A stretch of 64,000 nt of DNA from an uncultured Nocardioides sp. Its GTDB lineage: Bacteria; Actinomycetota; Actinomycetes; Propionibacteriales; Nocardioidaceae. The notes beneath the pieces are model-generated. The model was not told the origin of the DNA. It made no database searches and was given only the letters and a program-made list of their open reading frames with translations. This document shows, piece after piece, positions 1 through 8,110 of this stretch. Position numbers and translations under genes: made by a program. The stretch spans positions 434,001 through 498,000 of the forward strand of contig NZ_CANKYS010000002.1 of assembly GCF_947488025.1 (NCBI RefSeq), given 5' to 3'. How positions within the stretch are numbered: position 1 is the first letter of the stretch; every line of letters starts with the position of its first letter.

Positions 1-817
1 CCCGGCGGATCGGCGTGCCGCAGCGGCGGCACGGCTCCCCCTCCTGGCCGTAGGCGTCGAGCGACCGGTCGAAGTAGCCGGACTCGCCGTTGACGTTGAC
101 GTAGAGGGCGTCGAAGGAGGTGCCGCCCTGGGCGAGCGCCTCGCCCATCACGTCGCGGACGTGGCCGAGCAGGCCGCGCAGCACCGGGCCGGTGAGCCGG
201 TCGCCCGGCCGCTCGCCGTGCAGGCGCGCGCGCCACAGCGCCTCGTCGGCGTAGATGTTGCCGACCCCGGAGACCAGGCCCTGGTCGAGCAGGAGCCGCT
301 TGACGGCGGACGTACGTCGTCGCGCGCGGCGTACGAACTCGTCGTCGTCGAACGCGGGGTCGATCGGGTCGCGGGCGATGTGCACGATCTCGGTCGGCAG
401 CTCCGCGCCACCTGCCGAGACGACGAGGCCGCCGAACATGCGCTGGTCGACGAAGCGCATCTCGATGCGGCCGCCGCGTCGTCCTGAGCCCGTCGAAGGG
501 TCGGCCGTGACGAGCGCGAAGCGCACCCGCAGGTGGCGTTCGTCGGGGGCACCGGGCTCGTGGAGGAGCATCTGCCCGCTCATGCCGAGGTGGCCCAGGA
601 GCGCGTCGCCACTGGCGAGCGCGAGCCAGAAGTACTTGCCGCGGCGGCGCACGGCGACGATGCGCTGCCCGACCAGGGCGGCGGCGAAGCCGGTGGACCC
701 GCGGTGGTCGCGACGGACGGGCCGGGGGTGGAGCACCTCGACGGCCTCGATGGTGGCGCCGACGACGTGGCGCTCGAGGCCGGCGCGGACGACCTCGACC
801 TCGGGGAGCTCGGGCAC
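1..817 (-). CDS. mutM: Formamidopyrimidine-DNA glycosylase (Fpg/MutM), 3' end cut by window edge
   Basis: Bifunctional glycosylase/AP lyase that removes 8-oxoguanine and other oxidised purines from DNA. The GTG start at 817 gives [10 protein letters not shown], so the catalytic Pro2 and Glu3 are present. HLGMSGQML and RRRGKYFW match the family. The zinc finger begins ([12 protein letters not shown]) at the left edge; its second Cys pair and the last ~20 residues lie outside the window. It starts 3 nt after the rnc stop, so it is the downstream gene of the rpmF-rnc unit. Oddity: at 483-502 the gene contains a short repeat-like insert encoding PSTGSG just before the conserved [11 protein letters not shown] region. 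Confidence 0.95.
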   Translation of the reverse strand, partial: MPELPEVEVVRAGLERHVVGATIEAVEVLHPRPVRRDHRGSTGFAAALVGQRIVAVRRRGKYFWLALASGDALLGHLGMSGQMLLHEPGAPDERHLRVRFALVTADPSTGSGRRGGRIEMRFVDQRMFGGLVVSAGGAELPTEIVHIARDPIDPAFDDDEFVRRARRRTSAVKRLLLDQGLVSGVGNIYADEALWRARLHGERPGDRLTGPVLRGLLGHVRDVMGEALAQGGTSFDALYVNVNGESGYFDRSLDAYGQEGEPCRRCGTPIRR

Positions 818-820
818 GGC

Positions 821-1570
821 TCAGGCGTCGGAGCCGGTGACGGCCTGCGTCACGGCCGGAGTGACCTCCGGCGCGGGCCGCCCGTCGGCGTGCGCGGCCT
901 CGATCTCACGGTAGGCGGTCTCGGCGGCGCCCTGCTCGGCCTCCTTCTTGGAGCGGCCGTTGCCGTTGCCGAGGACCTGCTCGCCGACGCGGACCCGCGC
1001 GACGAAGGTCTTCATGTGGTCGGGGCCGTCGTCCTCGATGAGGTACTCCGGCACGCCGAGCCCGAGGTCGGCGGAGAGCTCCTGCAGGGAGGTCTTCCAG
1101 TCGAGGCCGGCGCCCATGGACGCCGCAGCCTCCATCACCGGGTCGAAGAGCAGGTGGATGACCTTGGCCGCCTCGTCGATGCCACCGCTGAGGTGGATCG
1201 CACCGATCACCGCCTCGACGGTGTCGGAGAGGATGGAGGCCTTGTCGCGTCCGCCGGTGGTCTCCTCGCCGCGACCGAGCTTGATGTGCTGGCCGAGACC
1301 CATCTGCCGGGCCACGTCCGCGAGGGCGCGGGCGTTGACGACCGCCGCCCGCAGCTTGGCCAGCCGGCCCTCGCTGAAGTCGGGGTGGGCGCGGTAGAGC
1401 GTCTCGGTCACCACGACCCCGAGCACGGAGTCCCCGAGGAACTCCAGGCGCTCGTTGGTCGGGATCTGCCCGTTCTCGTAGGCGAACGAGCGGTGCGTCA
1501 GGGCACGCTGCAGCAGCTCGGGATCCAGGACCGGATCACCGAGCGCTGCGCGGAGCTCGTCGGTGGTCAG
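821..1570 (-). CDS. rnc: Ribonuclease III
   Basis: Double-strand-specific endoribonuclease for rRNA precursor and structured-mRNA processing. The catalytic signature [13 protein letters not shown] and the C-terminal dsRNA-binding domain ([12 protein letters not shown] ... [15 protein letters not shown]) are intact. The start is uncertain. The signature lies upstream of the first in-frame GTG (1426), and no in-frame ATG, GTG or TTG occurs between 1426 and the rpmF stop. The most plausible start is the CTG at 1568-1570 ([13 protein letters not shown]), 7 nt after the rpmF stop, giving 249 residues, a normal length for actinobacterial RNase III. Coupling to rpmF translation is likely. Stop and function are certain; only the initiation codon is in doubt. 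Confidence 0.85.
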   Translation of the reverse strand: MTTDELRAALGDPVLDPELLQRALTHRSFAYENGQIPTNERLEFLGDSVLGVVVTETLYRAHPDFSEGRLAKLRAAVVNARALADVARQMGLGQHIKLGRGEETTGGRDKASILSDTVEAVIGAIHLSGGIDEAAKVIHLLFDPVMEAAASMGAGLDWKTSLQELSADLGLGVPEYLIEDDGPDHMKTFVARVRVGEQVLGNGNGRSKKEAEQGAAETAYREIEAAHADGRPAPEVTPAVTQAVTGSDA

Positions 1571-1577
1571 AGGACGA

Positions 1578-1763
1578 TCAGAGAACTTGGCGACGGTCGG
1601 CCTTGGCGCCGTACTGGCCGCACTGGCCGCACGCGCGGTGCGGGAGGTGCTTGGAGCCGCAGGCGGGGTTGGCGCACGTCACGAGGGTCGGCGCGACGGC
1701 CTTCCACTGCGAACGGCGGTGGCGCGTGTTGCTGCGCGACATCTTCCGCTTCGGAACAGCCAT
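1578..1763 (-). CDS. rpmF: 50S ribosomal protein L32
   Basis: Small structural protein of the large ribosomal subunit, 61 residues, starting [17 protein letters not shown] as expected for the family. Two cysteine pairs (CANPAC and CGQC) mark the zinc-binding (C+) form. It lies between the DUF177 gene upstream and rnc downstream; a DUF177-rpmF-rnc-mutM order is standard in actinobacteria. Confidence 0.97.
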   Translation of the reverse strand: MAVPKRKMSRSNTRHRRSQWKAVAPTLVTCANPACGSKHLPHRACGQCGQYGAKADRRQVL

Positions 1764-1822
1764 GGTGGTCTCCTACTAACGTGTGGCTTGCTTGCTTCTC
1801 CGCCCGGGGATTTCCGGTGGAG

Positions 1823-2404
1823 TCAGTCCTGGGGGTCGTGCTGGATCTGCTGCAGCCCTGCCCAGCGCGGGTCGATCGGCGCGTCGTGCGCATGGTCCGG
1901 GTCGTCCGCGAGTCGCGCACCGCACTCGGTGCACAATCCCGGGCAATCGTCCATGCACAGCGGCTGGAACGGTAGTGCGAGCACCACCGCGTCCCGCAGC
2001 AGGGGCTCGAGGTCGAGCAGGTCGTCCTCGAGCCGGCTGGTCTCGTCGTCGAGGTCACGGTCCTGGTGCTCCGTGGCCTTGTCGTGCTGGTCGGGGTAGA
2101 CGTAGAGCTCCTGCAGCGTCACGTGGACCTCGTCCTCGATCTGCTGCAGGCACCGCACGCACTCCCCCTCGAGCGCGGCCGTGGCCGTGCCCGTGAGCAG
2201 CACGCCCTCCATGACCGCCTCCAGCCGCAGGTCGAGCTCGACCGGCGATCCTTCGGGGACAGAGAGGACTTCGATGCCAAGTTGTGCCGGCGCCGGAACG
2301 GAGAGCTCGAGCTCACGCTGGGACCCCGGGCGGCGGCCGAGCTCGCGAGTATCGAGCACGAGCGGCGCCCTCGGGTCCAGGCTGTTCACGACGAGCTCCC
2401 ACAT
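1823..2404 (-). CDS. DUF177 / YceD-family protein
   Basis: YceD-family protein encoded just upstream of rpmF in many bacteria and linked by genetics in other species to 23S rRNA or ribosome maturation; its biochemical role is not settled. About 193 residues from the ATG at 2404 (MWELVVNSLDPRAPLVLDT); an upstream in-frame start would add 14 residues not typical of the family. Cysteine motifs ECVRC and CMDDCPGLCTEC are visible, consistent with metal binding. Acidic stretches occur in the middle. It is probably co-transcribed with rpmF, rnc and mutM. Confidence 0.85.
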   Translation of the reverse strand: MWELVVNSLDPRAPLVLDTRELGRRPGSQRELELSVPAPAQLGIEVLSVPEGSPVELDLRLEAVMEGVLLTGTATAALEGECVRCLQQIEDEVHVTLQELYVYPDQHDKATEHQDRDLDDETSRLEDDLLDLEPLLRDAVVLALPFQPLCMDDCPGLCTECGARLADDPDHAHDAPIDPRWAGLQQIQHDPQD

Positions 2405-2473
2405 CTGGACACCAACACAACCTCGGAATCGTATCCGCCGCCCCACCGACGGGGCAAAACGACCCTCGGCTCG

Positions 2474-2495
2474 CGGGGAGCGGTGGGTCTCCCCG
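2474..2495 (-). terminator. Small hairpin directly after coaD
   Basis: CGGGGAG (2474-2480) pairs with CTCCCCG (2489-2495) around an 8-nt loop, ending 3 nt before the coaD stop codon. No T-run follows. It may be a weak terminator or processing stem between coaD and the DUF177-rpmF unit. Confidence 0.4.
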
Positions 2496-2498
2496 GGG

Positions 2499-2984
2499 TC
2501 AGGACGCGCGCTCGGCGAGCCGCGCCACGAGCTGCTCGCGGACCGGCTCGGGGACCAGCCCGCGTACGTCGCCGCCGAGCGCCGCGACCTCCCGGATCAG
2601 GCTCGAGGAGACGAACGCGTTGCCGACGGCGCCGGGGAGGAAGACGGTCTCGACGGCGGTCAGGTGGGAGTTCATCTGCGCCATCGGCAGCTCGTACTCG
2701 TAGTCGCCCGCCCCCCGCAGGCCCTTCACGATCGCCACCGCCTCGAGCTCGCGGCAGAAGTCGACGATGAGACCGTCGAACCCGGCGACCCGCACGTTGG
2801 CGATCTCCGCGGTGGCCTCGCGCAGCATCGCGATGCGCTCGTCGGGGGTGAACAACCGGTTCTTGCTCATGTTGACGCCGACGGCGACGACCACCTCGTC
2901 GAAGAGCGTCGCTGCTCGGGCGACGATGTCGAGGTGGCCGTTGGTCACCGGGTCGAACGACCCGGGGCAGACAGCGCGACGCAC
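2499..2984 (-). CDS. coaD: Phosphopantetheine adenylyltransferase
   Basis: Catalyses the penultimate step of CoA synthesis: 4'-phosphopantetheine + ATP to dephospho-CoA. 161 residues, the usual length. The nucleotidyltransferase motif GSFDPVTNGHLDI near the N-terminus and VSSSLIREVA near the C-terminus are both present. It lies 54 nt downstream of rsmD on the same strand, the common rsmD-coaD pairing. Confidence 0.97.
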   Translation of the reverse strand: MRRAVCPGSFDPVTNGHLDIVARAATLFDEVVVAVGVNMSKNRLFTPDERIAMLREATAEIANVRVAGFDGLIVDFCRELEAVAIVKGLRGAGDYEYELPMAQMNSHLTAVETVFLPGAVGNAFVSSSLIREVAALGGDVRGLVPEPVREQLVARLAERAS

Positions 2985-3038
2985 GGGCGTCCTTCCTTCG
3001 AGCTGGGACTTGGCGGGGCTCCTGGTCCCTTCTCGGGA

Positions 3039-3608
3039 TCAGGGGGCCGGGGTGGCGTGACCGTACCAAAGCGCGGTCTCGCCGTAGCGCTTCGTGCGGT
3101 CCTCCTCCGTGCCGGGCGGCCAGGTGAGCACCGTGCGCTTCGCTGCTCGCTCGACGACGACCAGGGCGCCGGGCACGAGCCAGCCGTGCGCGACCAGCGC
3201 GACCAGGTCGGCGTCGACGTCCTCGTCGGACATCGGGTAGGGCGGGTCGGAGAAGACGATGTCGTAGGGCGCGGCGGGCGGCGAGGCGAGGAACGCCGCG
3301 ACCGAGGTGGCCACCACCCGGGCCCGGGCGAAGCCGAGCGTGGCTGCGTTGCGGGTGATGAGGGCGGCCGTGCGCCGGTCCTGCTCGACCATCGTCACGA
3401 CGCCCGCACCGCGCGACCAGGCCTCGAGCCCGACCGCGCCGGAGCCGGCGTAGAGGTCGAGGAAGCGCAGACCGTCGAGCGAGCCGGTGCGCGACTCGAT
3501 GGCCGAGAAGAGGGCCTCGCGCACCCGGTCGCTCGTGGGGCGGGTCGTCTGTCCGCGCGGGGTCTCCAGTCGGCGGCCCCCCGCCGTTCCCCCGATGATC
3601 CGAGTCAT
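3039..3608 (-). CDS. rsmD: 16S rRNA (guanine-966-N2)-methyltransferase
   Basis: SAM-dependent methyltransferase modifying G966 of 16S rRNA. 189 residues. Rossmann motif I (LDLYAGSGAVGLEA) and catalytic motif IV (FSDPPYP) are clear; the N-terminus MTRIIGGTAGGRRL is typical. It lies between recG and coaD on the same strand. The short recG-rsmD gap is filled by 12-bp tandem repeats. Confidence 0.95.
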   Translation of the reverse strand: MTRIIGGTAGGRRLETPRGQTTRPTSDRVREALFSAIESRTGSLDGLRFLDLYAGSGAVGLEAWSRGAGVVTMVEQDRRTAALITRNAATLGFARARVVATSVAAFLASPPAAPYDIVFSDPPYPMSDEDVDADLVALVAHGWLVPGALVVVERAAKRTVLTWPPGTEEDRTKRYGETALWYGHATPAP

Positions 3609-3634
3609 GTCCCCGTGCTGTGCCCTTCTCCGTC

Positions 3635-3682
3635 CAGCCCTTGTCCCGGCCCTTGTTCCGGCCCTTGCCTCAGCCCTTGTCC
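3635..3682 (-). repeat. Four 12-bp tandem repeats spanning the recG stop codon
   Basis: Four consecutive 12-nt units (plus strand consensus C-R-GCCCTTGTCC with minor variants) run from 3635 to 3682. The recG stop (TGA, minus strand 3672-3670) sits at the edge of the last unit, and the final recG residues DKG are encoded by it. The period is a multiple of three, so unit loss or gain keeps frame. Confidence 0.8.
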
Positions 3683-5877
3683 AGGTAGGCCGACGCTGCT
3701 GAACGCTCCACCTCGGCGACGGCGTCGGCCAGGTCGGGCGCCCCTGCGAGCGCAGGATCCTCGGAGAGTAACGCCTCGGCGGCGTTTCGGGCGCGGACGA
3801 TCGTCTTCTCGTCGCGCAATACCCGAAGTGTGACGAGGCCGGACCTGAATCCCGACTGGTGGGCGCCCAGCACGTCGCCCTCGCGACGCTGCTCGAGGTC
3901 GACGCGGCTCAGCTCGAAGCCGTCCGTGGTCGCGGCGACGGCGTCGAGGCGGTCGCGGGCGGGGGTGCCGAGGTCGGCGTGGGACACCAGCAGGCACAGT
4001 CCGGGCAGCCCGCCCCGACCGACCCGACCGCGCAGCTGGTGCAGCTGCGAGACACCGAACCGGTCGGCGTCGAGGAGCACCATCGCGGTGGCGTTGTGGA
4101 CGTCGACCCCCACCTCGATGACCGTGGTCGAGACGAGCACGTCGACCTCGCCTGCCGCGAAGGCCCTCATCGTGCGGTCCTTGTCGTCGGGTGCCATCCG
4201 TCCGTGCAGCACGGCCGTGCGGACCCCGGCCAGGGGGCCCGCCGCCAGCTCGGCGTGGACGTCCTCGACCGCTGCGAGGGGACGCCGGGGCGTGATGTCG
4301 GCGCCGTCCTCGTCGAAGTCGAGCTGGTCGGTCTCGCCCTCCTCGCCGGCGTCGCCGGAGATACGGGGGCACACGACGTAGGCCTGGTGGCCCTGCTCGA
4401 CCTCCTCGCGCACCCGCTGCCAGACCCGGTCGATCCACGAGGGCTGGTCGGCCAGCGGGACGACGTTGGTCTGGATGGGCGCGCGACCGGCCGGGAGCTC
4501 GGTGAGGACGGAGGTCTCGAGGTCGCCGAAGACGGTCATGGCCACGGTGCGCGGGATCGGGGTCGCCGTCATCACGAGCACGTGGGGCGGCGTACCGGCC
4601 TTGTCGGTGAGCGCTGCTCGCTGCTCGACGCCGAAGCGGTGCTGCTCGTCGACGACGACCAGGCCCAGGTCGGCGAACTGCACCTTGTCCTCGAGGAGGG
4701 CGTGGGTGCCGATCACGATGCCGGCCTCGCCGGTGACGATGCGCAGCATCGCCTCCTGGCGGGCCGCCTTGCCCATCGACCCGGTGAGCAGCACGACCTG
4801 GGTCGCGTCGGCGTCGCCGCCGAGCATGCCTCCCTGGGCGAGGTCACCGAGCATCGCGGAGATCGAGCGGTGGTGCTGCTGGGCGAGCACCTCGGTGGGG
4901 GCGAGCAGCGCGGCCTGCCCGCCGGAGTCGACGACCTGCAGCATCGCGCGGAGGGCGACCAGCGTCTTGCCCGAGCCGACCTCGCCCTGGAGCAGCCGGT
5001 TCATCGGGTGGTCCCGGCCGAGCTCCTCGGCGACCAGGTCACCGATCTCCCGCTGCCCGCCGGTGAGCTCGAACGGCAGCCGCGCGTCGAAGGCCGCCAG
5101 CAGACCGTCGTCGCGGAGGGTGCGGGCCCGCGCGCCCTGCGCGCGGTGGGCCGCCCGGCGCCGGGCGAGGACGAGCTGGAGCACCAGCGCCTCCTCGAAG
5201 CGGAAGCGCTTCTGGGCGGCTCCGACCTGCGCCCAGTCGTCGGGGGCGTGGATCCAGCGCAACGCCTGCATCACGTCGAGCACCCCGAACCGCTCGCGCA
5301 GCTCGGGGGTGAGCAGGTCGGGCACGCCGGCGACGAGGTCGAGCGCGGCCGTGACGACCTTCTGGATGTCCCAGGAGTAGAGCTTGGCGGTGAGGGGGTA
5401 GATCGGGATGAGCCTGCTCAGCGAGACGGCCTCGTCACCGTCGAGGGCGAAGCCGTGGGGTTGCTCGAGCTGCCAGCTGCCCCGGAACTGCTTCGCCTTG
5501 CCGGTGAAGATCGCCCGGCTGCCCGGACGGAACTGCGCCTCGTGGCGCTCGGCCTGGTTGGCGTAGGGGCTGAACAGGGTGACCGAGAAGTCGGGACCGT
5601 CGGTGCGCAGGCGCACCGTCGTCCGGAACTGGCGGCGGTTGCCGCTGGTGAACGGCGCGCTCTCGCAGGACCGGACCTCACCCACGATGGTCAGCTGCTC
5701 GCCCACGACCGGCGTGGCGACCTCCGACAGCTCGGCGGCGGCGACGTAGCGGCGCGGGAAGTGGCGCAGCAGGTCGCCGACCGTCGTCAGGCCCAGGCCC
5801 TCCTCGGCGAGCTTGCGCTTCTTGTGGCTGTTGCCGAACACCGCGCCGATCGGGCTGTCCGGGGTGATCGCGACCAT
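3670..5877 (-). CDS. recG: ATP-dependent DNA helicase RecG
   Basis: Branch-migrating helicase that remodels stalled forks and Holliday junctions. 735 residues from the ATG at 5877 (MVAITPDSPIGAVFGNSHKKRK). The open frame extends upstream as an arginine-rich shadow over the DAK2 gene and is not coding. Order: N-terminal wedge/OB region, helicase domain with Walker A GEVGSGKTLVAL and DEQH box (VVDEQHRFG), then a C-terminal helicase domain with LHQLRGRVGRG. It starts 17 nt after the upstream DAK2 stop, so they probably share a transcript. Confidence 0.97.
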   Translation of the reverse strand: MVAITPDSPIGAVFGNSHKKRKLAEEGLGLTTVGDLLRHFPRRYVAAAELSEVATPVVGEQLTIVGEVRSCESAPFTSGNRRQFRTTVRLRTDGPDFSVTLFSPYANQAERHEAQFRPGSRAIFTGKAKQFRGSWQLEQPHGFALDGDEAVSLSRLIPIYPLTAKLYSWDIQKVVTAALDLVAGVPDLLTPELRERFGVLDVMQALRWIHAPDDWAQVGAAQKRFRFEEALVLQLVLARRRAAHRAQGARARTLRDDGLLAAFDARLPFELTGGQREIGDLVAEELGRDHPMNRLLQGEVGSGKTLVALRAMLQVVDSGGQAALLAPTEVLAQQHHRSISAMLGDLAQGGMLGGDADATQVVLLTGSMGKAARQEAMLRIVTGEAGIVIGTHALLEDKVQFADLGLVVVDEQHRFGVEQRAALTDKAGTPPHVLVMTATPIPRTVAMTVFGDLETSVLTELPAGRAPIQTNVVPLADQPSWIDRVWQRVREEVEQGHQAYVVCPRISGDAGEEGETDQLDFDEDGADITPRRPLAAVEDVHAELAAGPLAGVRTAVLHGRMAPDDKDRTMRAFAAGEVDVLVSTTVIEVGVDVHNATAMVLLDADRFGVSQLHQLRGRVGRGGLPGLCLLVSHADLGTPARDRLDAVAATTDGFELSRVDLEQRREGDVLGAHQSGFRSGLVTLRVLRDEKTIVRARNAAEALLSEDPALAGAPDLADAVAEVERSAASAYLDKG

Positions 5878-5894
5878 GGGGTGATCTTGGCCGG

Positions 5895-7532
5895 TCACTC
5901 GACGCTGACGAGCAACGGGTAGCGGGGTTGGCCGCCGTCGTGGACGGCGACGTCGACGGTCGGATGTCGTTGCTCCACGCGTGCGGCGACGCGGTCGGCG
6001 AGCTCGACCCCGCCCTCGCCGGAGACGATCGTGACCAGCTCGCCACCGCCGGCGAGCAACCGCTCGAGCACCTCGTCGGCCACGGTCTCGAGGTCGGCTC
6101 CCACGACGGCGAAGTCGCCGGCGATCACGCCGAGCGCGTCGCCCGGCTCGCACGGACCGGCCATCGTGATGGCACGCCTGGCGGCGATGGTCACGGCGCC
6201 ATGACGGGCGTGGCGGGCCGTCGCGGTCATCTCCCGCACGTCGGCGTCGAAGGCGCGACCGGGCTCGTGGACCGAGATCGCGGCCAGCCCCTGGACCTGT
6301 GCCTGGGTCGGGATCACCTCGACGGCGACGTCGTGCTCCGCCTCTGCCGTCCGGGCCGCGATCTCGGCGGCGCGCACGGTGTCGCCGTCGTTGGGCAGCA
6401 CCACCACCTCGGCCGCGCCGCACGAGACGATCGCCTCGAGCAGCTGGCCGGTGGAGGGGCGTCGCCCGGGTCCCCCGGTGACCACGACCGCGCCCGCCGA
6501 CTCGAAGAGGGCCGTCAGTCCGGGCCCGGCCGCGACCGCGACCACCCCTCGGCCCGTGCGGGTCGAGGTCCGCCGCCGGCCGGCGACCTGGTCGGCGAAG
6601 TGGGTGACGCGGATGCGGTGCGGTCGCCCGGCGGTGATCCCGGCCTCGATGGCGGCACCGACGTCGTCGACGTGCACGTGGACGTTCCACAGGCCGTCGC
6701 CGCCCACCACCACCAGGCTGTCCCCGAGCGTGGCGAGGGTCGCGCGGAGGTCGGCGACCTGCGCGTCGCCGGCGTCGAGCAGGTACATCACCTCGTAGCC
6801 CGGACCGTCCTCGGTGAGGTCGTCACCGGGGGCCGTCGTGGCCACCGGGATGAGATGGGTGCCGATCGGAGCCGACCAGGGCGTGGGTCGCCGACCGGTC
6901 GCCGTGGTCTCCACGGCGTCGAGGACGACGCACAGCCCACGACCGCCGGCGTCGACGACCCCGGCGTGGGCCAGCACGTCGAGCTGCTCGGGCGTGCGGG
7001 CGAGGGCGGCCCGGGCGGCTGCTGCCGCCTCGGTGAAGACGTCGCGGGTGCGCGCCCCGCGACCGGCCGCCTCCAGCGCCGCGTCGGAGGCGGCGCGTGA
7101 CACGGTGAGGATCGTGCCCTCGACCGGTGTGCCCACAGCGGCATAGCTGGCCTCGGTCGCCTCGGCCATCGCCGCGGCGATCGTCTCGGCCGGCTTGTCG
7201 GCGATCGCGGCGCCCGCGAGGTGGTGCACGTAGGCACGCAGCATCTGGCTGAGGATCACCCCGGAGTTGCCACGCGCGCCCATGAGCGCGGCCCGGGCGA
7301 GCACCGCCATGCCGTCGCCGAGGGAGAGCTCGGGATCCCCCGCCCGGGCCTCGCGCAGCGCGTCGCGGGCGGCCGACACGGTGAGGAACATGTTGGTACC
7401 GGTGTCGCCGTCGGGCACCGGGTAGACGTTGAGGGCGTCGATCTCCTCGCGGGCCGAGGACAGCGCGTCGGTCGCGATCTCGACGAAGCGCGCGACGCCG
7501 TCCAGCGTGATGCCGTGGGTGACGTGCTCCAT
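5895..7532 (-). CDS. DAK2-domain protein (YloV/FakA-like)
   Basis: Resembles FakA, the ATP-binding half of the fatty acid kinase, which phosphorylates fatty acids carried by DegV/FakB partners; no fakB is in this window. 545 residues from the ATG at 7532 (MEHVTHGITLDG); longer starts add a low-quality leader. N-terminal DhaL-type domain with NVYPVPDGDTGTN and GARGNSGVILSQ motifs, then the middle and C-terminal DegV-like portion. A position between rpmB and recG is conserved in actinobacteria. Function is inferred from the family; activity on fatty acids is not proven here. Confidence 0.88.
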   Translation of the reverse strand: MEHVTHGITLDGVARFVEIATDALSSAREEIDALNVYPVPDGDTGTNMFLTVSAARDALREARAGDPELSLGDGMAVLARAALMGARGNSGVILSQMLRAYVHHLAGAAIADKPAETIAAAMAEATEASYAAVGTPVEGTILTVSRAASDAALEAAGRGARTRDVFTEAAAAARAALARTPEQLDVLAHAGVVDAGGRGLCVVLDAVETTATGRRPTPWSAPIGTHLIPVATTAPGDDLTEDGPGYEVMYLLDAGDAQVADLRATLATLGDSLVVVGGDGLWNVHVHVDDVGAAIEAGITAGRPHRIRVTHFADQVAGRRRTSTRTGRGVVAVAAGPGLTALFESAGAVVVTGGPGRRPSTGQLLEAIVSCGAAEVVVLPNDGDTVRAAEIAARTAEAEHDVAVEVIPTQAQVQGLAAISVHEPGRAFDADVREMTATARHARHGAVTIAARRAITMAGPCEPGDALGVIAGDFAVVGADLETVADEVLERLLAGGGELVTIVSGEGGVELADRVAARVEQRHPTVDVAVHDGGQPRYPLLVSVE

Positions 7533-7753
7533 CGCGTCGGTCTGCTCCCGGGTGTCTGCTCGAAGAGTGGGTCGTGCGGCTGCCTCGTCGTACGATGTGG
7601 TGCGCGCCACAGGGTAGTGCCCGGCACCCACGGCCCCTGCGATTTCATCTCCCCGCAGGTCCTCGGCTACTCTTGCGCGGTTGCCTGCTGCCGCTTCCTG
7701 CGGGGTGCGGGCCTCGTGAACATCTATCAACCTCGAACGGATCGGAGTGCACG

Positions 7754-7939
7754 GTGGCTGCCGTCTGCGACATCTGCGCCAAGAAGCCGGGCTTCGGAAA
7801 CAACCGTCCCTGGTCGCGCAAGATCACCAAGCGTCGTTTCAACCCCAACATCCAGCGCGTCCGGGCAACCGTCAACGGCACGCCCAAGCGCCTCAACGTC
7901 TGCACCGGTTGCCTCAAGGCCGGCAAGGTCTCGCGCTGA
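7754..7939 (+). CDS. rpmB: 50S ribosomal protein L28
   Basis: 61-residue large-subunit ribosomal protein. GTG start at 7754 (MAAVCDICAKKPGFG) with a GGAG Shine-Dalgarno 6-7 nt upstream. CDIC and CTGC cysteine pairs show the zinc-binding form. Divergent from the DAK2-recG unit and followed by strong hairpins. Confidence 0.97.
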   Translation: MAAVCDICAKKPGFGNNRPWSRKITKRRFNPNIQRVRATVNGTPKRLNVCTGCLKAGKVSR

Positions 7940-7961
7940 CCTGACGTCTTCTTCGTCGAGA

Positions 7962-7987
7962 GCCCCCGTCGCTGCTGCGACGGGGGC
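7962..7987. terminator. Rho-independent-type hairpin after rpmB
   Basis: Perfect 11-bp stem: GCCCCCGTCGC (7962-7972), loop TGCT, GCGACGGGGGC (7977-7987), starting 22 nt after the rpmB stop and followed by TTCGTCGTT. It is the first of four stem-loops in the rpmB/thiL convergent gap. Confidence 0.85.
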
Positions 7988-7996
7988 TTCGTCGTT

Positions 7997-8080
7997 CCCC
8001 GATAGTTTTCGGGGACCTCGCTCCTGGGGACTCCCCGCTCATGCGGGGAGTCCGCCACGTGGAGGGGGTTGTCCACCCCC
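7997..8080. terminator. Three further stem-loops in the rpmB/thiL convergent gap
   Basis: CCCCGA/TCGGGG (7997-8002 with 8009-8014); GGACTCCCCGC/GCGGGGAGTCC, an 11-bp perfect stem with loop TCAT (8028-8053); and GGGGGT/ACCCCC (8064-8069 with 8075-8080). Together with 7962-7987 they separate rpmB and thiL transcription, probably in both directions. Confidence 0.7.
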
Positions 8081-8110
8081 CGAGGTGTCGGACTCCCCCG
8101 CCAGGTCGGC

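Noticed and set aside
3859..5922. Long plus-strand open frame opposite recG (about 690 residues)
   Set aside because: Antisense shadow in high-GC DNA: Gly/Val/Asp/Arg/Leu-biased composition and no domain, while the minus-strand RecG has all helicase motifs.
5878..6690. Arginine-rich N-terminal extension of RecG
   Set aside because: Overlaps the DAK2 gene in another frame; RecG homology begins at the ATG at 5877.
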